Assembly (NCBI GenBank): GCA_027485535.1
Contig: JAIXQV010000118.1
Coordinates: 1 to 14,079 of the forward strand
Source of the DNA: Oxalobacteraceae bacterium
Lineage (GTDB): Bacteria; Pseudomonadota; Gammaproteobacteria; Burkholderiales; Burkholderiaceae_D
Direction: 5' to 3'
DNA: 14,079 nucleotides
Part shown: positions 7,244 to 13,451 of the stretch, piece after piece
How positions within the stretch are numbered: position 1 is the stretch's first letter
How the letters are laid out: the number at the start of each line of letters is the position of its first letter
Notes under the pieces: model-generated
What the model was told of the DNA's origin: nothing
The model's input: the letters and a program-made list of their open reading frames with translations, nothing else
The model's database searches: none
Made by a program: the position numbers and the translations under genes

Positions 7244-7939
7244 TCAGCCTAGGAAAGTAGCAAATTCAGCAACCGCAGCACGCTCGGTCACCAAACTATT
7301 TTCGGCCCCGGCGGGGTCAGCGTAGCCCAGCGCCATGCCGCACACCACTTGCTGCTCTGCCGGGATCGCCAAGGTTTCGCTGATCAGGCGATGAAACTGC
7401 GTGAATGCTGCCTGCGGACAGGTATCGAGCCCGCGGGCGCGCGCCGCAATCATCACCGTTTGCAAGAACATCCCGTAATCCAGCCAAGAGCCCTGATCCA
7501 TCACCCGGTCGATCGTGAATATGAGGCCGACGGGCGCATCAAAGAAAGCAAAGTTACGCGCATGCTGAGCTTGCATGCCCGATTTATTGTCACGCGTTAG
7601 ACCCAGCAGCGCATATAAATCCCATCCCACCTTTCGGCGGCGCTCGATATAAGGCGATACCCACTGTCTGGGGTAGTACGGATACTCCTCAGTGTGCGCC
7701 GCATTCTGCGTCGGATCGAGATAAGCCTCGACAATGTTTCGTGCGAGCCGATCACGCGTTGCCCCCGTCACTACGTAAACACGCCATGGTTGGGTATTCG
7801 AGCCCGAAGGGGCGCGTGCTGCAACCTCTAGGATGGCCTCGATATCTTCTTGCGCCACTGGCGTCGGCAGAAAAGCGCGAATCGAATGACGCGAACGAAT
7901 CACGTCGTCGACCGTTTTTTGGGTAGGTGTCTGAATCAT
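7244..7939 (-). CDS. Nitroreductase family protein (FMN-dependent)
   Basis: A 231-residue flavoprotein of the nitroreductase fold, which reduces nitroaromatics, quinones or related compounds with NAD(P)H. FMN phosphate-binding RSRHSIRAF (15-23) and PSGSNTQPWR (44-53) are typical, and the C-terminal GMALGYADP block contacts the flavin. The segment YYPRQWVSPYIERRRKVG and the LYALLGLTRDN stretch resemble nitrobenzoate-type reductases, but the true substrate cannot be read from sequence. The ATG at 7939 is the first start of the frame and precedes the conserved core by about 14 residues. It is a single gene, 142 bases from pbpG and 148 bases from the deacetylase-like gene, with inverted repeats in the latter gap. 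No signal peptide is present, so it acts in the cytoplasm. Confidence 0.92.
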   Translation of the reverse strand: MIQTPTQKTVDDVIRSRHSIRAFLPTPVAQEDIEAILEVAARAPSGSNTQPWRVYVVTGATRDRLARNIVEAYLDPTQNAAHTEEYPYYPRQWVSPYIERRRKVGWDLYALLGLTRDNKSGMQAQHARNFAFFDAPVGLIFTIDRVMDQGSWLDYGMFLQTVMIAARARGLDTCPQAAFTQFHRLISETLAIPAEQQVVCGMALGYADPAGAENSLVTERAAVAEFATFLG

Positions 7940-7964
7940 AGATATTGGCTTATTGGTTTATTAG

Positions 7965-8038
7965 CTCGGGCAGTGCTGAACGACACAAAGGCGATCTCAT
8001 CGGCAGACGCCTTCGGCAGCGCCCGATAATTGCCCGAG
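7965..8038. repeat. Nested inverted repeats upstream of the nitroreductase gene
   Basis: An outer perfect eight-base inverted repeat, CTCGGGCA (7965-7972) and TGCCCGAG (8031-8038), encloses an inner one, AAGGCG (7988-7993) and CGCCTT (8008-8013). The left outer arm can alternatively pair with CAGCGCCCG (8017-8025), using CGGGC (7967-7971) and GCTG (7975-7978) with a three-base bulge. The stretch is 26 bases upstream of the nitroreductase ATG. If transcribed it would be a structured leader, and no U-tract follows. Confidence 0.45.
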
Positions 8039-8087
8039 GACTTTCTATTTAGAATAAAAAACAAACAGTATTGTCATTGTACGGGGC

Positions 8088-9005
8088 TCACCCAATCCGG
8101 CTTGTCGACTGATCAATCAGATATTCATTTGCGATACATAGTGTTTGTAAATGAATCGCAACCGTTTCGTCGATGCTGTGCCCATATCCACCAGCCATCG
8201 CAATCGCTACTGGCAGGCCGCGCGCTTTTGCTGCGTCGAGTACCGCACGGTCGCGCTTAGCCAAGCCGTCCATCGTCAGCGCTAGTCGACCCAGACGGTC
8301 ACCTTCGAACGGATCAGCACCCGCTAGATAGATAATCAACTGAGGGTCAAAGCGTGCAAACAGCGTTTCCAGCGCAAAATCCAGTTGTGCAAGGTAGTGC
8401 TGATCGTCAGTACCATCAGGTAGCGCGATATCCAGATCACTGTGGGACTTGGCGAAGGGGTAATTGTTTTCCCCATGCATAGACAGCGTAAAAATCGCAT
8501 CGTCATTCGCGAGTATCGATGCCGTGCCGTCACCCTGATGAACATCAAGATCGACAATGGCAACGCGCGTAACGCGTCGCTCGGCCTGCATCAAACGCGC
8601 AGCAATGGCCGCATCATTGAACACACAAAATCCCTGCCCATAGTCGGCGTGTGCGTGATGCGTACCACCCGCCAGATTCACGGCAACACCGTACTGCAAG
8701 GCTGAGCGGCACGCCGCGATCGTGGCACCCGACGAGCGGCGTGAACGCTCCACCATCGCCTCGGACCAAGGAAAGCCGATAGCGCGTTGCTCATCGGCCG
8801 ACAAGGCACCACTGGTGACTCGGTGGATGTAATGCGGATGATGCGCGAGCGCGAGTACACCATCACTGGTGCTAGGCGCTTCATGACATTGAAGCGTGGG
8901 TATCTGTGCGACTGCCAAATCACGCAACATGCGGTACTTAGCCATCGGGAAGCGATGGCCCGCTGGCAGTGGCAGCACGAAGCAGTCGCTGTAATACGCA
9001 TCCAC
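8088..9005 (-). CDS. Histone deacetylase family hydrolase (acetoin utilization/AcuC-like)
   Basis: A 305-residue zinc hydrolase of the arginase-deacetylase fold. It has the His-His pair in GGTHHAHADYG (113-123), DLDVHQGDGT (152-161) with zinc ligands Asp154 and His156, GADPFEGDRLG (229-239) with zinc ligand Asp231, and GGYG (272-275) with the transition-state tyrosine. The catalytic set is complete. Bacterial members deacetylate acetylated lysines or polyamines, or are of unknown substrate. I chose GTG 9005 because the protein then starts MDAYYSDCFVLPLPAGH, as typical relatives do, and GGAGA lies nine bases upstream (9015-9019, - strand). A TTG at 9065 would add 20 residues without family support. 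It is a single gene with 148 bases to the nitroreductase. Confidence 0.88.
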   Translation of the reverse strand: MDAYYSDCFVLPLPAGHRFPMAKYRMLRDLAVAQIPTLQCHEAPSTSDGVLALAHHPHYIHRVTSGALSADEQRAIGFPWSEAMVERSRRSSGATIAACRSALQYGVAVNLAGGTHHAHADYGQGFCVFNDAAIAARLMQAERRVTRVAIVDLDVHQGDGTASILANDDAIFTLSMHGENNYPFAKSHSDLDIALPDGTDDQHYLAQLDFALETLFARFDPQLIIYLAGADPFEGDRLGRLALTMDGLAKRDRAVLDAAKARGLPVAIAMAGGYGHSIDETVAIHLQTLCIANEYLIDQSTSRIG

Positions 9006-9056
9006 GTAATGCCATCTCCGAAAAAGGGAATGTAAAGCCTCTAGACAACGTGCATC

Positions 9057-9109
9057 GCCCTGCAAGGGCTACCAAAACTGTAGGCGATGTTTTACTTATC
9101 GATGTTTTA
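9057..9109. repeat. Palindrome and 10-bp direct repeat upstream of the deacetylase-like gene
   Basis: GCCCT-GCA-AGGGC (9057-9069) is a perfect five-base inverted repeat about 52 bases upstream of the chosen GTG start. Just beyond it, CGATGTTTTA occurs at 9085-9094 and again at 9100-9109, 15 bases apart. The stretch lies between the deacetylase-like start and the end of the CinA-domain gene. It may carry the promoter or operator of the former, but I see no convincing -35/-10 pair. Confidence 0.35.
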
Positions 9110-9120
9110 TTCAGCGGCGT

Positions 9121-9921
9121 TCAGTCGACGACGTAATTCTGGTGAAGCGCCGCAAGCCCCTCGAGCATGCGCGCATACGCAAGCTCGACCGTCTCTGGAT
9201 CACCCTTGACACCAAGTTCGATATGACGCCGCTTGCCGTTCTCGGCCACGCTCGGCAAGCTGAACACTTTCACACCCGCGAACTCAAGCTCGATCGCTTC
9301 CATCAAAGGGGTGAGCGCTGATTCGATACCATCGACCACAATGACTGCTTTCTCGAGATGTTTCACTGCGTGAAACAGATGCGAATGATGGGTATCAAGT
9401 GCCCACTTCATCATGGGTTCGGCCATCACCGGGAATCCCGGCACGAAGTAGTGCTTACCGCCATTCGCGCCTTGTAGGGAGAACCCGGGAATCCTATTGA
9501 ATGCATTCGGAATAATGTCCGCACTGCGAGGAAACTCACCCATCTTGAGTCGATGCTGGTTCTCTGCGGAGTTGAGGTCGGCTTTTATCGGGTCTTTCTC
9601 CGCCATCTCGACAATCCGCTGCTGAATCAGCGCCTTGGCCTCGGCATGTAGCTGCAAAGGCGTACCAATCGCGTCCGCCGCGCACTGACGGGTATGATCA
9701 TCCGGCGTCGCACCAATCCCACCGCAGCAGAACACAATGTCAGCCGTGGCCAGCGTACGGCGCAATGTCGCGGTGATGCGCTGCGGATCATCGCCAATGT
9801 ATTCCGCCCACCCAAGCGATAAGCCACGCTCGCTGAGCAGCTCGATCATCTTTGCCAGATGCTTATCGCTACGACGACCGGAAAGAATTTCATCGCCAAT
9901 GATGATGATGCCAAATGCCAT
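9121..9921 (-). CDS. Stand-alone MoCF/CinA N-terminal domain protein (molybdopterin-binding fold)
   Basis: A 266-residue protein whose first 170 residues are the MoCF_biosynth fold seen in MoeA, MogA and the N-half of CinA. GDEILSGR (9-16), CCGGIGATPDDHT (65-77), MGEFP (127-131), ADIIPNAFNRIPGF (134-147) and HYFVPGFPVMAEPM (157-170) are the CinA/YfaY-like landmarks. The NMN amidohydrolase half of CinA is absent. The remaining C-terminus (about 180-266) resembles the KH-like part of the CinA N-region. In CinA this region is linked to ADP-ribose pyrophosphatase activity, but activity here is not established. The gene is usually annotated as a competence/damage-inducible or molybdopterin-binding protein; I see no molybdenum cofactor genes nearby. 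The Shine-Dalgarno is weak. A perfect TATAAT lies about 58 bases upstream. Confidence 0.85.
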   Translation of the reverse strand: MAFGIIIIGDEILSGRRSDKHLAKMIELLSERGLSLGWAEYIGDDPQRITATLRRTLATADIVFCCGGIGATPDDHTRQCAADAIGTPLQLHAEAKALIQQRIVEMAEKDPIKADLNSAENQHRLKMGEFPRSADIIPNAFNRIPGFSLQGANGGKHYFVPGFPVMAEPMMKWALDTHHSHLFHAVKHLEKAVIVVDGIESALTPLMEAIELEFAGVKVFSLPSVAENGKRRHIELGVKGDPETVELAYARMLEGLAALHQNYVVD

Positions 9922-9978
9922 GATGAGTCACTTCAAAAGAGAGATTAATAAGGACAATGCAAGCTACCGCTTGATCGA

Positions 9979-10005
9979 ATTATAGGAGTACTCGGCTGAT
10001 AGAAT
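9979..10005. promoter_or_regulatory. Candidate divergent promoter elements, CinA-domain gene and FKBP
   Basis: A perfect -10 box, TATAAT, is present on the - strand at 9979-9984 facing the CinA-domain gene, but its -35 region is poor. TAGAAT at 10000-10005 on the + strand is a possible -10 for the FKBP gene, also without a recognisable -35. The gap of 116 bases between the divergent starts must hold both promoters, so these are the best candidates. Confidence 0.35.
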
Positions 10006-10037
10006 GCGGCTCACGTAAACCAACAAAGGAGATCAGC

Positions 10038-10394
10038 ATGTCCATGACTATGACATCAAGCGGACTGCAATATGAAGACCTGGTAGTCGGCGAGGGTGAC
10101 GAGGCCACTGCTGGTCACTACGTCAGCGTGCATTACACCGGATGGCTACAGCAACCCGATGGCAGCGAGGGCGAAAAATTTGATTCAAGCGTTGACCGTG
10201 ATGAGCCTTTCGAGTTCGATTTGGGTGCGGGCCATGTGATTCAAGGTTGGGATCAAGGCGTGCAAGGCATGAAGGTCGGCGGCAAGCGTCGCCTCGTGAT
10301 CCCCTCCTCGCTCGGCTACGGCCCTCAGGGCGCCGGTGGCGTGATCCCGCCGCATGCCACACTGATATTTGATGTCGAGCTACTGGGCGTCTGA
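10038..10394 (+). CDS. FKBP-type peptidyl-prolyl cis-trans isomerase
   Basis: A 118-residue single-domain FKBP that isomerises Xaa-Pro bonds to help protein folding. It starts with SSGLQYEDLVVGEG (7-20), then VSVHYTGWL (29-37), KFDSSVDRDEPFEFDLGAG (47-65), HVIQGWDQGVQGM (66-78), GGKRRLVIP (81-89), GYGPQGAGGVIPPHATLIFDVEL (93-115). The active-site residues Tyr33, Phe48, Asp49, Val67, Ile68, Trp71, Tyr94 and Phe111 are conserved, so it should be active and FK506-binding. The lack of a signal peptide indicates a cytoplasmic protein, unlike Mip or FkpA. AAGGAGAT at 10026-10033 is a near-ideal Shine-Dalgarno, which fixes the start at 10038 rather than at the in-frame ATGs at 10044 or 10050. The gene faces lutC tail to tail. 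Confidence 0.96.
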   Translation: MSMTMTSSGLQYEDLVVGEGDEATAGHYVSVHYTGWLQQPDGSEGEKFDSSVDRDEPFEFDLGAGHVIQGWDQGVQGMKVGGKRRLVIPSSLGYGPQGAGGVIPPHATLIFDVELLGV

Positions 10395-10412
10395 TCGCAA
10401 TCGATCATCAAG

Positions 10413-10462
10413 CTGCAGAGCGCGCCGCGCTACCACCTCAAGCAGTAAGCGGCGTGCTGCAG
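10413..10462. terminator. Imperfect hairpin between FKBP and lutC ends
   Basis: CTGCAG at 10413-10418 and 10457-10462 and CGCCGC (10423-10428) with GCGGCG (10449-10454) form a two-part GC-rich inverted repeat around a 20-base loop. It lies in the 74-base gap between two convergent stops. There is no T-tract on either strand, so it could be a Rho-dependent end or a transcript-stabilising stem rather than an intrinsic terminator. Confidence 0.35.
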
Positions 10463-10468
10463 TACCGA

Positions 10469-11128
10469 TTAATTGTCGATCAAGATGACATGAACCCGGT
10501 AGGGGCCATGTGCACCGAGCACAATCGTTTGTTCGATGTCGCCGGTACGCGATGGGCCCGAAATAAAATTCGTTGCACGCGGTAGTTCGCCACGCTCTTG
10601 TTTGGCCAGTGCGAACGCCTCCTCCATCGAACCCACAATGCGCGACACCGGCAGCAACGCGATATGCGTTTCTGGCAGTAGCGCGGCGGATGAGTAGGTA
10701 TCCGGCCCAGACAGCAGCATGAGCGTGCCGGTCTCAGCAATCGCGCAGAAGCAGCCCGTAATCCCCACCAAGTCTTCGTTCACTGGCTTGCGAAACTCAA
10801 CCGCAAGTCCATGCTCCTGCCAAGGTAATTCTTGCAGCGTGCGCCAAGCGATCGCCTGCCGATGGGCGCCTAGCCCATCAAGGTAGCGGGCCACGGCCGC
10901 AGGCACGTGCTCGGCTGAGATCACTCGGTCGAGGGTTTGCGAGGTGCGCTCGGCCTGCTGACAAAAGCGCCTGATCAGGTCACTGCCTAGATCCGGACGC
11001 GGCCCGGGAACATGCTGGGTTAGATACTGCTGCACTTGCTGGCGTTCAGCGTCAGCGACCTGCTCGGGTCGACCCTGTGCCTGCCGGATGCGCTGGAAAA
11101 TCGCGTTACGTGCGGCCGATGTGTCCAT
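10469..11128 (-). CDS. lutC: L-lactate utilization protein LutC (LUD domain)
   Basis: A 219-residue LUD-domain protein, the third component of the LutABC lactate oxidation complex. The second half carries the diagnostic sequence: GITGCFCAIAETGTLML, followed by PETHIALLPVSRIVGSMEEA, and a C-terminal block with SGPSRTGDIE and LGAHGP. The first hundred residues (helical, glutamine-rich) are the normal variable part. There are no cysteine clusters, as expected for LutC. The start ATG is preceded by AAGGGG four bases upstream. It is separated from lutAB by about 5.5 kb and five genes, and it is not preceded by any gene on its strand within this window. It must therefore have its own promoter, somewhere in 11129-11260. 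I see no clear -35/-10 pair there. Confidence 0.92.
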   Translation of the reverse strand: MDTSAARNAIFQRIRQAQGRPEQVADAERQQVQQYLTQHVPGPRPDLGSDLIRRFCQQAERTSQTLDRVISAEHVPAAVARYLDGLGAHRQAIAWRTLQELPWQEHGLAVEFRKPVNEDLVGITGCFCAIAETGTLMLLSGPDTYSSAALLPETHIALLPVSRIVGSMEEAFALAKQERGELPRATNFISGPSRTGDIEQTIVLGAHGPYRVHVILIDN

Positions 11129-11260
11129 GATGCCCCTTCTATCGAGTTGGCGATTTTATCGCGGCGCAAGCCTGCCGAGCTGGGCCATCAGCGCCGCACA
11201 GCATGATTAGAATTCAGCGCTTTTTATAAATAATTCACCGGGTATTCGGGGCTGTTGCGC

Positions 11261-11337
11261 CTGAATGCCGACTGAATGCTGGCTGAATAGCGCTGGAATG
11301 ACGCCTGAATAGCGACCGGATCGCAACTGGAAAAGCA
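11261..11337. repeat. Tandem 11-bp repeats, five clear and two decayed units
   Basis: Units follow each other without gaps: CTGAATGCCGA (11261-11271), CTGAATGCTGG (11272-11282), CTGAATAGCGC (11283-11293), TGGAATGACGC (11294-11304) and CTGAATAGCGA (11305-11315), then weaker CCGGATCGCAA (11316-11326) and CTGGAAAAGCA (11327-11337). The shared core is CTGAAT plus a variable GC-rich half. A period of 11 bases is close to one DNA turn, so the cores face the same side of the helix. They lie 60-140 bases upstream of the candidate fdxA promoter. Confidence 0.65.
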
Positions 11338-11397
11338 TCTAAGCAGCGCCCGATATACCCGGCCTAGCGTATTAGCATATTCGGAAAACATCTAAGC
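11329..11397. repeat. Imperfect 15-16 bp direct repeat upstream of fdxA
   Basis: GGAAAAGCATCTAAGC at 11329-11344 recurs as GGAAAACATCTAAGC at 11383-11397, identical apart from one missing G. The starts are 54 bases apart, about five helical turns, and the second copy ends six bases before the -35 box of the candidate fdxA promoter. The position suits a regulator acting on fdxA. Nothing in the sequence names the protein. Confidence 0.6.
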
Positions 11398-11402
11398 CCG
11401 GT

Positions 11403-11431
11403 TTGTGGGCGAAGCTTATTTGCCTTAAAAT
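11403..11431 (+). promoter_or_regulatory. Candidate fdxA promoter
   Basis: TTGTGG (11403-11408) and TAAAAT (11426-11431) are separated by exactly 17 bases. Transcription would start around 11438, giving a leader of about 40 bases before the ATG at 11478. Confidence 0.5.
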
Positions 11432-11477
11432 ACAAGGCTTTGCGACTTGCGCTCGACAAACCGATAGGACGCGCCTC

Positions 11478-11801
11478 ATGACCCACGTTGTAACCGAATC
11501 CTGCATCAGCTGCCGCTACACGGATTGTGTCGATGTCTGTCCGGTGGACTGCTTCCGGGAAGGTCCGAACTTTCTCACCATTGAGCCTGACGAGTGTATC
11601 GACTGCGCGGTATGCGTAGCCGAGTGCCCCGTTAATGCGATTTTTGCGGAAGAAGACGTCCCCGCCGACCAGCAGCAGTTCATTAAATTGAATGTTGAAC
11701 TGGCGCGTAAATGGCCTTCGATCACAAAATCCAAGAGCGCACTGGCTGATGCGGATGACTGGAAAGACGTCAAAGACAAGCTCCAGTACCTCAAGCGCTG
11801 A
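11478..11801 (+). CDS. fdxA: Seven-iron ferredoxin FdxA ([3Fe-4S][4Fe-4S])
   Basis: A 107-residue electron carrier that matches Azotobacter ferredoxin I over its whole length. Cys9, Cys17 and Cys50 are placed to hold the [3Fe-4S] cluster. Cys21, Cys40, Cys43 and Cys46 are placed to hold the [4Fe-4S] cluster. Cys12 and Cys25 correspond to the non-ligand cysteines of FdI. The C-terminal part, FIKLNVELARKWP, then ADDWKDVKDKLQYLKR, is the standard FdI-type tail. The start at 11478 is supported by AGGA at 11466-11469 and by homology (MTHVVTESC); an upstream in-frame extension from 11403 overlaps the promoter and has no family match. It lies 81 bases before a ferredoxin-NADP reductase gene on the same strand, the likely redox partner. 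Two hairpins fill the gap. Confidence 0.96.
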   Translation: MTHVVTESCISCRYTDCVDVCPVDCFREGPNFLTIEPDECIDCAVCVAECPVNAIFAEEDVPADQQQFIKLNVELARKWPSITKSKSALADADDWKDVKDKLQYLKR

Positions 11802-11816
11802 ACTGTTAACCCGAAC

Positions 11817-11860
11817 GCGCCTGCCCTTCGCAGGCGCTCAGCACCCGGACCCATGCGGGT
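11817..11860. other. Two hairpins between fdxA and the reductase gene
   Basis: GCGCCTGC (11817-11824) and GCAGGCGC (11830-11837) make a perfect eight-pair stem with a five-base loop. A second, weaker stem pairs ACCCG (11843-11847) with CGGGT (11856-11860). Neither is followed by a T-run. In an fdxA-reductase transcript they could partially terminate, protect the fdxA message or mask the poorly defined ribosome site of the reductase. Confidence 0.5.
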
Positions 11861-11882
11861 CTGTCAGTGATTTCCGATCCTA

Positions 11883-12938
11883 ATGAACACTTCTGTCCAC
11901 ACCCCTATTGAAACCGACGCCGTCATCGTTGGCGCTGGTCCGGTTGGTCTTTTTCAAGTTTTCGAACTCGGCCTGCTGGAAATAAAAGCACATGTGATTG
12001 ACTCTCTGACTGCCGTTGGCGGACAGTGCGTCGAGCTGTACCCGGACAAACCGATCTACGACATCCCAGCAGTTCCGATGTGCACCGGTCAGGAACTGAC
12101 CGATAGCCTGTTGAAGCAGATCGCTCCGTTTGGTGCCACCTTCCACCTCGGACAGGAAGTCACGCTGGTTCAAAAACGTGACGATGGTCGCTTTGATCTT
12201 GAGACGTCGACTGGCACCAAGTTCATCACTAAAACGATTTTCATCGCCGCTGGCGTTGGCTCATTCCAGCCACGCACCATCAAGGTCGATGGCATCGAGA
12301 AGTTCGAGAGCAAACAACTGTTCTATCGGGTCAAGGATCCGGCGCGTTTTGAAGGCCGCAATATTGTCATCTGCGGTGGCGGTGATTCCGCACTCGACTG
12401 GGCACTCAATCTGCATGGCAAAGCCGAGTCGGTGATTATGGTTCACCGACGCGAGGAATTCCGCGCGGCACCTGCTTCAGTCGCAAAAATGCGTGAACTT
12501 TGCGAACAATTCGAAATGCAGCTACTGATCGGTCAGGTGACGGGCTTCGAAGAAGCCAACGACACCCTCACCGAGATCAAGGTCACGGGTGCTGATGGTG
12601 TCACCCGCCGTCTACCGCTAGATGATTTACTGGTGTTCTTCGGCCTGTCACCCAAGCTGGGCCCCATCGCCGAATGGGGTCTCGATATCGAGCGCAAGCA
12701 ATTGGTCGTAGATACCGAGAAGTTTGAAACGAATGTGCCTGGTATCTTCGCAGTGGGCGACATCAATACCTACCCCGGCAAGAAAAAGCTCATTCTCTCG
12801 GGCTTCCATGAGGCTGCATTAGCCGCTTTCGGTGCTGCGCCGTATATTTTTCCGGATAAGAAAATCCACATGCAGTACACCACTACCTCGCCGAAACTGC
12901 ACAAGGTGCTGGGTGTAGAGTCGCCGACATTTGACTGA
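11883..12938 (+). CDS. TrxB-like ferredoxin/flavodoxin-NADP(+) reductase
   Basis: A 351-residue flavoprotein of the thioredoxin-reductase-like FNR class (YumC type). It moves electrons between NADPH and a ferredoxin or flavodoxin. The FAD dinucleotide fold is at VIVGAGPVGL (14-23), with VGGQCVELYPDKPIYDIP (45-62). The NADP fold is ICGGGDSALDWAL (163-175), followed by VHRREEFR (187-194), whose arginines favour NADPH. The FAD-closing motif GDINTYPGKKKLI (292-304) leads to a C-terminal extension with YIFPDKKIHMQYTTTSP. The redox CxxC of true thioredoxin reductase is absent, as expected. The ATG at 11883 is the first in the frame, without a clear Shine-Dalgarno. It follows fdxA by 81 bases, so the two probably work together. 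Intact and of normal length. Confidence 0.93.
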   Translation: MNTSVHTPIETDAVIVGAGPVGLFQVFELGLLEIKAHVIDSLTAVGGQCVELYPDKPIYDIPAVPMCTGQELTDSLLKQIAPFGATFHLGQEVTLVQKRDDGRFDLETSTGTKFITKTIFIAAGVGSFQPRTIKVDGIEKFESKQLFYRVKDPARFEGRNIVICGGGDSALDWALNLHGKAESVIMVHRREEFRAAPASVAKMRELCEQFEMQLLIGQVTGFEEANDTLTEIKVTGADGVTRRLPLDDLLVFFGLSPKLGPIAEWGLDIERKQLVVDTEKFETNVPGIFAVGDINTYPGKKKLILSGFHEAALAAFGAAPYIFPDKKIHMQYTTTSPKLHKVLGVESPTFD

Positions 12939-12959
12939 CGCTGGATTTGTGATGTGACG

Positions 12960-12988
12960 ACAAGGCACCTGCGGGTGCCTTGTTTTTT
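12960..12988. terminator. Intrinsic terminator after the reductase gene
   Basis: ACAAGGCACC (12960-12969) and GGTGCCTTGT (12974-12983) form a perfect ten-pair stem with a four-base loop, followed by T6 (12983-12988). This is a textbook terminator on the + strand. The thioredoxin-like gene (- strand) ends at 12987 within the T-tract, so it also receives a hairpin after its stop, but with no U-tract of its own. Confidence 0.92.
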
Positions 12989-13451
12989 ATGGCCTCAACC
13001 AATCCGATAGCAAGGCATCTTTCGGCTCCCCCAGCGAGAAGCTTACCCCTCCGCGGCTATCGATAAATCCAACATACGGCGTCATGCCACGCCACTCCGG
13101 ATTGACTGAAAACTGCAGCACTTGGCTGCGGCCGCGAAAAAGAAACAAGCGATCAGCCGGGCTATAGTGGGGATCTTCGAGCAAGGCGGCGTTACTCTCG
13201 GCATCCATCGATACAACATAAAGCGGTACATGCGCTGCGATAACGCTGCGCTTGCTGGCTAAGCGTTTGATCGCCGCCGGGCAGTGCATGCAGGTCACGG
13301 AGGTGAATACGACAAGCGCTGGCTGCTTCTGCTTGCCAACAAGGGATCTCCAAGTGGTCTGCTCAAACGGCTCAACGAACGAGGACGCTGCAAAGCTAGA
13401 CTGCATCAGGAGCAGTAATAGGCTAGCGCAAATCTTCCACATAAGTCTCAT
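12987..13451 (-). CDS. Exported thioredoxin-like protein
   Basis: A 154-residue protein with an N-terminal signal peptide (MRLMWKIC, then five leucines, cleavage likely after SSFA at about residue 21). It has a single thioredoxin-like domain holding the redox motif CMHC (Cys54-Cys57) in VVFTSVTCMHCPAAI, then the strand HVPLYVVSMD and the late MTPYVGFID with the expected cis-proline region (MTP). It probably handles disulfides or metal in the periplasm; the exact subfamily (TlpA, DsbE, SCO-like) is not clear and I give no symbol. I chose the ATG at 13451 because GGAGA lies seven bases upstream (13459-13463, - strand). A start at 13472 would lack such a site and would damage the signal peptide. 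It overlaps the end of the upstream Asp-box protein gene by 29 bases. Confidence 0.8.
   Translation of the reverse strand: MRLMWKICASLLLLLMQSSFAASSFVEPFEQTTWRSLVGKQKQPALVVFTSVTCMHCPAAIKRLASKRSVIAAHVPLYVVSMDAESNAALLEDPHYSPADRLFLFRGRSQVLQFSVNPEWRGMTPYVGFIDSRGGVSFSLGEPKDALLSDWLRP

Larger units (their letters stand above)
11129..11477. other. Repeat-rich gene-free region between lutC and fdxA
   Basis: No open reading frame here has both a good start site and a recognisable product. The lutC side (11129-11250) is mixed, with an A/T-rich patch at 11220-11236. Then come 11-base tandem repeats (11261-11337), a direct repeat pair (11329-11344 and 11383-11397) and the candidate fdxA promoter (11403-11431). 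It has to carry the promoters of both divergent genes lutC and fdxA. Confidence 0.8.

Noticed and set aside
7940..8087. Promoter for the nitroreductase (ATGACA with T-rich sequence near 8050-8075, - strand)
   Set aside because: The -10 candidates (TATTCT, TTCTAA, CTAAAT) are weak or badly spaced; I could not choose one with confidence.
9006..9065. Longer start (TTG 9065) for the deacetylase-like gene
   Set aside because: The extra 20 residues lack family similarity and the TTG has no Shine-Dalgarno; GTG 9005 has GGAGA nine bases upstream and gives the usual N-terminus.
11403..11477. Upstream in-frame extension of fdxA starting at TTG 11403
   Set aside because: It overlaps the candidate promoter, has no ribosome site, and the extra residues match nothing in FdxA proteins, whereas ATG 11478 has AGGA at the right distance and the FdI-like N-terminus.
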